Positions 61,105 through 64,000 of a DNA stretch of 64,000 nucleotides are shown here, piece after piece. Below the pieces are notes generated by a model that saw only the letters and a list, made by a program, of their open reading frames with translations, did no database searches and was not told the DNA's origin. How positions within the stretch are numbered: position 1 is the first letter of the stretch; every line of letters begins with the position of its first letter. The stretch covers positions 124,001 through 188,000 of the forward strand of contig CAWUJH010000005.1 of NCBI GenBank assembly GCA_963922875.1, written 5' to 3'. Source of the stretch: Ketobacter sp963922875. GTDB taxonomy: Bacteria; Pseudomonadota; Gammaproteobacteria; Pseudomonadales; Ketobacteraceae. A program made the position numbers and the translations under genes.

Positions 61105-61281
61105 CTAGCACTCGCTTGCCAAAGCGTCCAGGTTGCTATCATCAAACGACTCAAATAACGGATTCACAGCTTTTTCTAGTTGTTCAATTTTGAAGGGCTT
61201 GAGAATCAATGAGAAGGTTTGAGATGCTCTTCGTGTTGCGCTTAGGTGGCTAGCGCAACAGTGATTATTAACGATTAACAA
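61105..61281 (-). pseudogene. Possible relic of a receiver-domain (CheY-like) gene
   Basis: A minus-strand frame between trxA and rho lacks ATG and ribosome-binding site but ends in SLILKPFKIEQLEKAVNPLF followed by 15 residues to a TAG at 61105-61107. LxLKPF..EQLEKAV is the classic end of a receiver domain (conserved Lys-Pro, then helix 5). Further upstream in the same frame LLIV resembles receiver strand 1, but the acidic pocket and acceptor Asp are absent. It looks like a gene with most of its middle deleted. The call rests on a short motif; a chance match is possible. The gap 60975-61320 holds nothing else but the rho leader and the trxA hairpin. Confidence 0.3.
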
Positions 61282-61288
61282 GTATAGA

Positions 61289-61314
61289 TGCCTTGCCCAC
61301 CTTTGAGCAAGGCA
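61289..61314 (-). terminator. Hairpin after trxA
   Basis: TGCCTTGC / GCAAGGCA stem with a 10-nt loop on the minus strand, beginning 7 bp past the trxA stop; followed by a T-rich but broken tract, so a moderate terminator. Confidence 0.55.
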
Positions 61315-61320
61315 AGTTTA

Positions 61321-61644
61321 TTATATATTACTGTCTAGGAAGGCTGTCAATTGGGATTTTGACAAAGCCCCCACTTTTGTTGCCTCAACATTGCCATTTT
61401 TGAACAACATTAGGGTAGGAATGCCACGAATACCGTATTTTGGTGGGGTATCAGGGTTCTCGTCGATATTGAGCTTGGCGATTTTTAACTTACCCTCATA
61501 CTCGCTGGAGATCTCTTTCAAGATTGGCGCAATCATTTTGCATGGGCCGCACCATTCTGCCCAATAGTCTACTAGTACAGGGCTTGTAGACTGCAGTACT
61601 TCTGTATTGAACGTGTCGTCAGTGACGTTTACTATATCGCTCAT
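61321..61644 (-). CDS. trxA: Thioredoxin 1
   Basis: 107 residues. Active site WAEWCGPCKMIAPIL, then KLNIDENPDTPPKYGIRGIPTLMLFKNG with the cis-Pro. Cytoplasmic disulfide reductant. Lies between rho and ppx as in Pseudomonas. Confidence 0.97.
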   Translation of the reverse strand: MSDIVNVTDDTFNTEVLQSTSPVLVDYWAEWCGPCKMIAPILKEISSEYEGKLKIAKLNIDENPDTPPKYGIRGIPTLMLFKNGNVEATKVGALSKSQLTAFLDSNI

Positions 61645-61889
61645 CTTACTCTCCAGTTTTGCTGGCTCTAAGGTTCAGTAGGGTACCAGCCTAGTGAAAT
61701 ACGGGTGACGGGCCGATTGTACAATCAGCATGGCCATTCATTCAACGCTAAGCGATCGGTTGTTTGCGGGTTTTGGTCATTTTAGCATTAATTCCGCATT
61801 GAGTGGCACAGGATAATGAATCGCGGTGGCGTAATGGATTCATAATGTTATGATTTTATCTCAATCAAATATGCCATTGGATCCTTATT

Positions 61890-63401
61890 TTGACCGATAC
61901 ACAAATTCCCGACAGACAAGACGCTCCCGTGATGGCGGCAATTGATATGGGCTCGAATAGTTTTCACATGGTCATTGCGCGTTCCGAATCCGGTGAGGTG
62001 AGACCGATCCAGAAGCTCGCGGAGAAAGTTATGCTGGCCACGGGATTGACCAGTGATAATCAGTTGGATGAGGCGGCTTTTTCTAGGGGTACCGATTGCC
62101 TGCGGCGTTTCGCTCAGTGTCTGGAGGGCATTGACCCTAAAATGGTGCGCTGCGTTGGGACTAATACGTTGCGTAAAGCCCAAAATGGTTACCAGTTTTT
62201 ACGGGAAGCCCGCAAAATCCTGAATTGTCCAGTGGAGGTGGTGGCGGGCAGGGAGGAAGCGCGTTTGATTTATTTAGGCGTGTCCCATTTTTTGGCCGCT
62301 CGCGAAGGTCATCGTCTGGTGTTTGATATCGGTGGTGGTTCAACTGAATTCATCGTCGGTAAAGATTTTGAACCATTGCTTACTGAAAGTTTGCATATGG
62401 GGTGTGTATCCTATCGTCAATTATTTTTTTCTGATGGGAAAATTACCGAAGCCGGTTTTCGAAAAGCGGTGATTAAAGCCCGCATAGAATTGTCTACCAT
62501 TGATTTAGAATACAAAAAACTGGGTTGGGAGAGTGCAGTGGGTTCTTCCGGAACTGTGAAGGCGGTCAAGAATGCATTAATTGAGAACGGTCTTTACGAG
62601 GATGGCATTACTCTGCAAGGTTTATACGAACTGCGAAAAAAAGTGCTGCAATTTAAGCTTTTGGATGACTTGAATATTAGTGGAGTCAAGCCGGATCGGC
62701 GTTCGGTATTCCCCAGTGGTCTGGCAATTATGATCGCCATCTTCGAGCAGCTGGGTGTTGATAAGGCGCGTTTTTCGGAAGGGGCTATGCGCGAAGGCAT
62801 CTTATATGACCTGCTGGGTCGACATGCTCCTGAGGATGTTCGTGAGAGAACGATTCGCGGCTTGATGAATCGGTGCGCGGTTGACATCAAGCAGGCTGAA
62901 CGGGTTGAAGCAACAGCGTTAACCATGTTCGATCAGGTTAAAATGAGCTGGGACTTAGGTGATTTTTGCCATGATTGGTTACGATGGGCGGCGTTGTCTC
63001 ACGAGGTGGGGCTGATGGTTTCCCACAGCGGTTTTCATAAACACAGCAGTTATTTGTTGAGTCAGTCTGATTTGCCTGGATTCACGCGTCAAGATCAACA
63101 AATCATGGCTGCGTTGGTGGCCAGCCATCGTCGAAGAATACGGGAAAATAGCGTACAACAAGTGCCAGTGCATCTGCAGGATAAGGTGTTTAAACTGATT
63201 TTATTATTACGTTTAAGTACTGCTTTACATCGCTCTCGACGCGAAGATATTGAACTTGATTTTGCCCTGAAAGTGGAAAAAAACCAGCTCACACTGAAGT
63301 TTCCGGCGGATTGGATTGCGCAGCAACCCTTGTTATATGCTGAACTGCAGCAAGAGCAAGAGGCGATGAAAAAAGTGGGTTATCAGTTGGATTTTGAGTA
63401 G
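61890..63401 (+). CDS. ppx: Exopolyphosphatase
   Basis: 503 residues from a TTG at 61890; the next in-frame ATG, at 61932, would leave only MAAIDMGSNSFH at the N-terminus, and known Ppx proteins have about a dozen residues before that motif. Ppx/GppA ATPase fold: AAIDMGSNSFHMVIA, GTNTLRKAQN, VEVVAGREEARLIYLGV, FDIGGGSTEFIVG, AVGSSGTVKAV, SEGAMREGILYDLL; a C-terminal HD-like helical domain includes LSHEVGLMVSHSGFHKHSSYLL. Processively removes phosphate from polyphosphate. Confidence 0.95.
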   Translation: MTDTQIPDRQDAPVMAAIDMGSNSFHMVIARSESGEVRPIQKLAEKVMLATGLTSDNQLDEAAFSRGTDCLRRFAQCLEGIDPKMVRCVGTNTLRKAQNGYQFLREARKILNCPVEVVAGREEARLIYLGVSHFLAAREGHRLVFDIGGGSTEFIVGKDFEPLLTESLHMGCVSYRQLFFSDGKITEAGFRKAVIKARIELSTIDLEYKKLGWESAVGSSGTVKAVKNALIENGLYEDGITLQGLYELRKKVLQFKLLDDLNISGVKPDRRSVFPSGLAIMIAIFEQLGVDKARFSEGAMREGILYDLLGRHAPEDVRERTIRGLMNRCAVDIKQAERVEATALTMFDQVKMSWDLGDFCHDWLRWAALSHEVGLMVSHSGFHKHSSYLLSQSDLPGFTRQDQQIMAALVASHRRRIRENSVQQVPVHLQDKVFKLILLLRLSTALHRSRREDIELDFALKVEKNQLTLKFPADWIAQQPLLYAELQQEQEAMKKVGYQLDFE

Positions 63402-63420
63402 TTTGACTGACTCAGTGTTG

Positions 63421-64000
63421 CTAACGGTTTAATACTCGTTCGCGAACTTGCGCAATGTCTGCATCGGTAAAGATGCCGTTGACCCCAGATATTGAAGCTA
63501 ATTGCATTCCATGTTTGAGGCCTAATTTATAGATCTCTCGCACTTTTTGCCATTCTATTTCCCGTCCAACTGTGAAGTTTTCAAAACGACCCTCCAAGGT
63601 TAAAACGATGGTTTCCGCGAGGCAGGCATACACCACATTCTTTGGCAAACCAATAGATTTCATTTGAACGTCACCGGGCAGTCTTATTTCCCCGGATTCG
63701 ATAACCAGAACGTCGGGGCGCTTAGCCACATCCTCTGCGGGGATGTCTAATGGGCGGGCTACGTCTGTAATCACGCAGCCAGGTTTCACTTTCATTATAT
63801 CGAGGATCTTTTTTCCGGCTCCTGAGGTGGCAGTGACGATCATATCCATCTGGTGTAGCATTTTATCGGCGTGCGCTAATACGTGGATCACCGCATCGGG
63901 AGTTTCGTGTTCGATGCTTTCTTTTAGGGTTAGCAGCCGGGCTGGGTCTGGAGCCGCCAAATAGACTTCGCGCACGCCTTTTGCCAGCAGTCGGGCGCAA
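63421..64000 (-). CDS. Rossmann-fold dehydrogenase-like protein, C-terminal part, cut by window edge
   Basis: The minus-strand frame stays open to base 64000, so the N-terminus lies outside; an internal GTG at 63975 is not the start. Visible: REVYLAAPDPARLLTLKE, where a nucleotide-discriminating loop would follow a missing glycine motif, then DMIVTATSGAGKKILD, GCVITDVARPLDIPAEDV, LVIESGEIRLPGDV and CLAETIVLTLEGRFENFTVGREIE. The T-A-T-S-G plus later Ala-Glu-Thr-x-x-Leu-x-x-Glu pattern resembles shikimate-dehydrogenase-like or acyl-ACP-reductase-like folds. I cannot assign a substrate. Convergent with ppx, 19 bp apart. Confidence 0.5.
   Translation of the reverse strand, partial: CARLLAKGVREVYLAAPDPARLLTLKESIEHETPDAVIHVLAHADKMLHQMDMIVTATSGAGKKILDIMKVKPGCVITDVARPLDIPAEDVAKRPDVLVIESGEIRLPGDVQMKSIGLPKNVVYACLAETIVLTLEGRFENFTVGREIEWQKVREIYKLGLKHGMQLASISGVNGIFTDADIAQVRERVLNR

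Overview
The window reads as a chromosomal segment of a Pseudomonas-like gammaproteobacterium (order Pseudomonadales or a close marine or hydrocarbon-associated relative). Protein families and gene order support this. The series cycB, rep, comM, ubiK, glnK-amtB, sutA, HAD, xerC, DUF484, dapF, lysA, lptM, cyaA, argH, algZ-algR, hemCDXY, rho, trxA, ppx is the backbone known from Pseudomonas aeruginosa, with different genes inserted into it. I cannot name the species.

Left edge (1-1.9 kb): the 3' end of an AAA ATPase gene overlaps an HNH nuclease gene, a Septu/PtuAB-like pair. A small coiled-coil membrane protein follows, then tRNA-Arg(TCG), whose 3' end faces these genes as expected at an island boundary. 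From 2 to 3.3 kb come a DUF4136 lipoprotein and cytochrome c5.

Nitrogen block (3.3-17.4 kb): ureDABCEF, a DUF2244 membrane protein, a 45-residue lipoprotein gene on the opposite strand, ureG, the urea ABC transporter urtABCDE, a secreted collagen-like protein and a TIGR02001-type outer-membrane protein. urtA and the outer-membrane protein each have a sigma-54 promoter with NtrC-type sites upstream. glnK-amtB at 31.2-33.1 kb has the same arrangement. A fourth strong sigma-54 promoter at 33.28 kb points at a terminator about 100 nt downstream with no gene between, which suggests an undescribed small RNA.

Middle (17.4-45.9 kb): a UDG-family protein and Rep helicase; a FadL-type channel, a giant Ig-like lipoprotein and an unknown protein; cmoAB; comM; a PA2778/PA2779-type pair; ubiK; glnK-amtB; a DUF4124 protein and a large membrane protein; a REC-REC-HD-GYP regulator; DUF523; pirin; yjbQ; a SutA-family RNA-polymerase-binding protein; then HAD-xerC-DUF484-dapF-lysA-lptM. 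Next is an HxlR regulator and a divergent glutathione transferase, with two 17-bp palindromes between them.

Right (45.9-64 kb): cyaA, outer-membrane phospholipase A, TRL and DUF4136 lipoproteins, argH, algZ-algR, hemCDXY, a ferredoxin-flavin reductase, rho, a possible receiver-domain relic, trxA, ppx and a dehydrogenase cut by the window edge. The clearest theme is nitrogen scavenging: urea and ammonium uptake, urease, PII signalling, a candidate porin and a candidate regulatory RNA, with three of the transcription units joined by shared sigma-54/NtrC sequence signatures.
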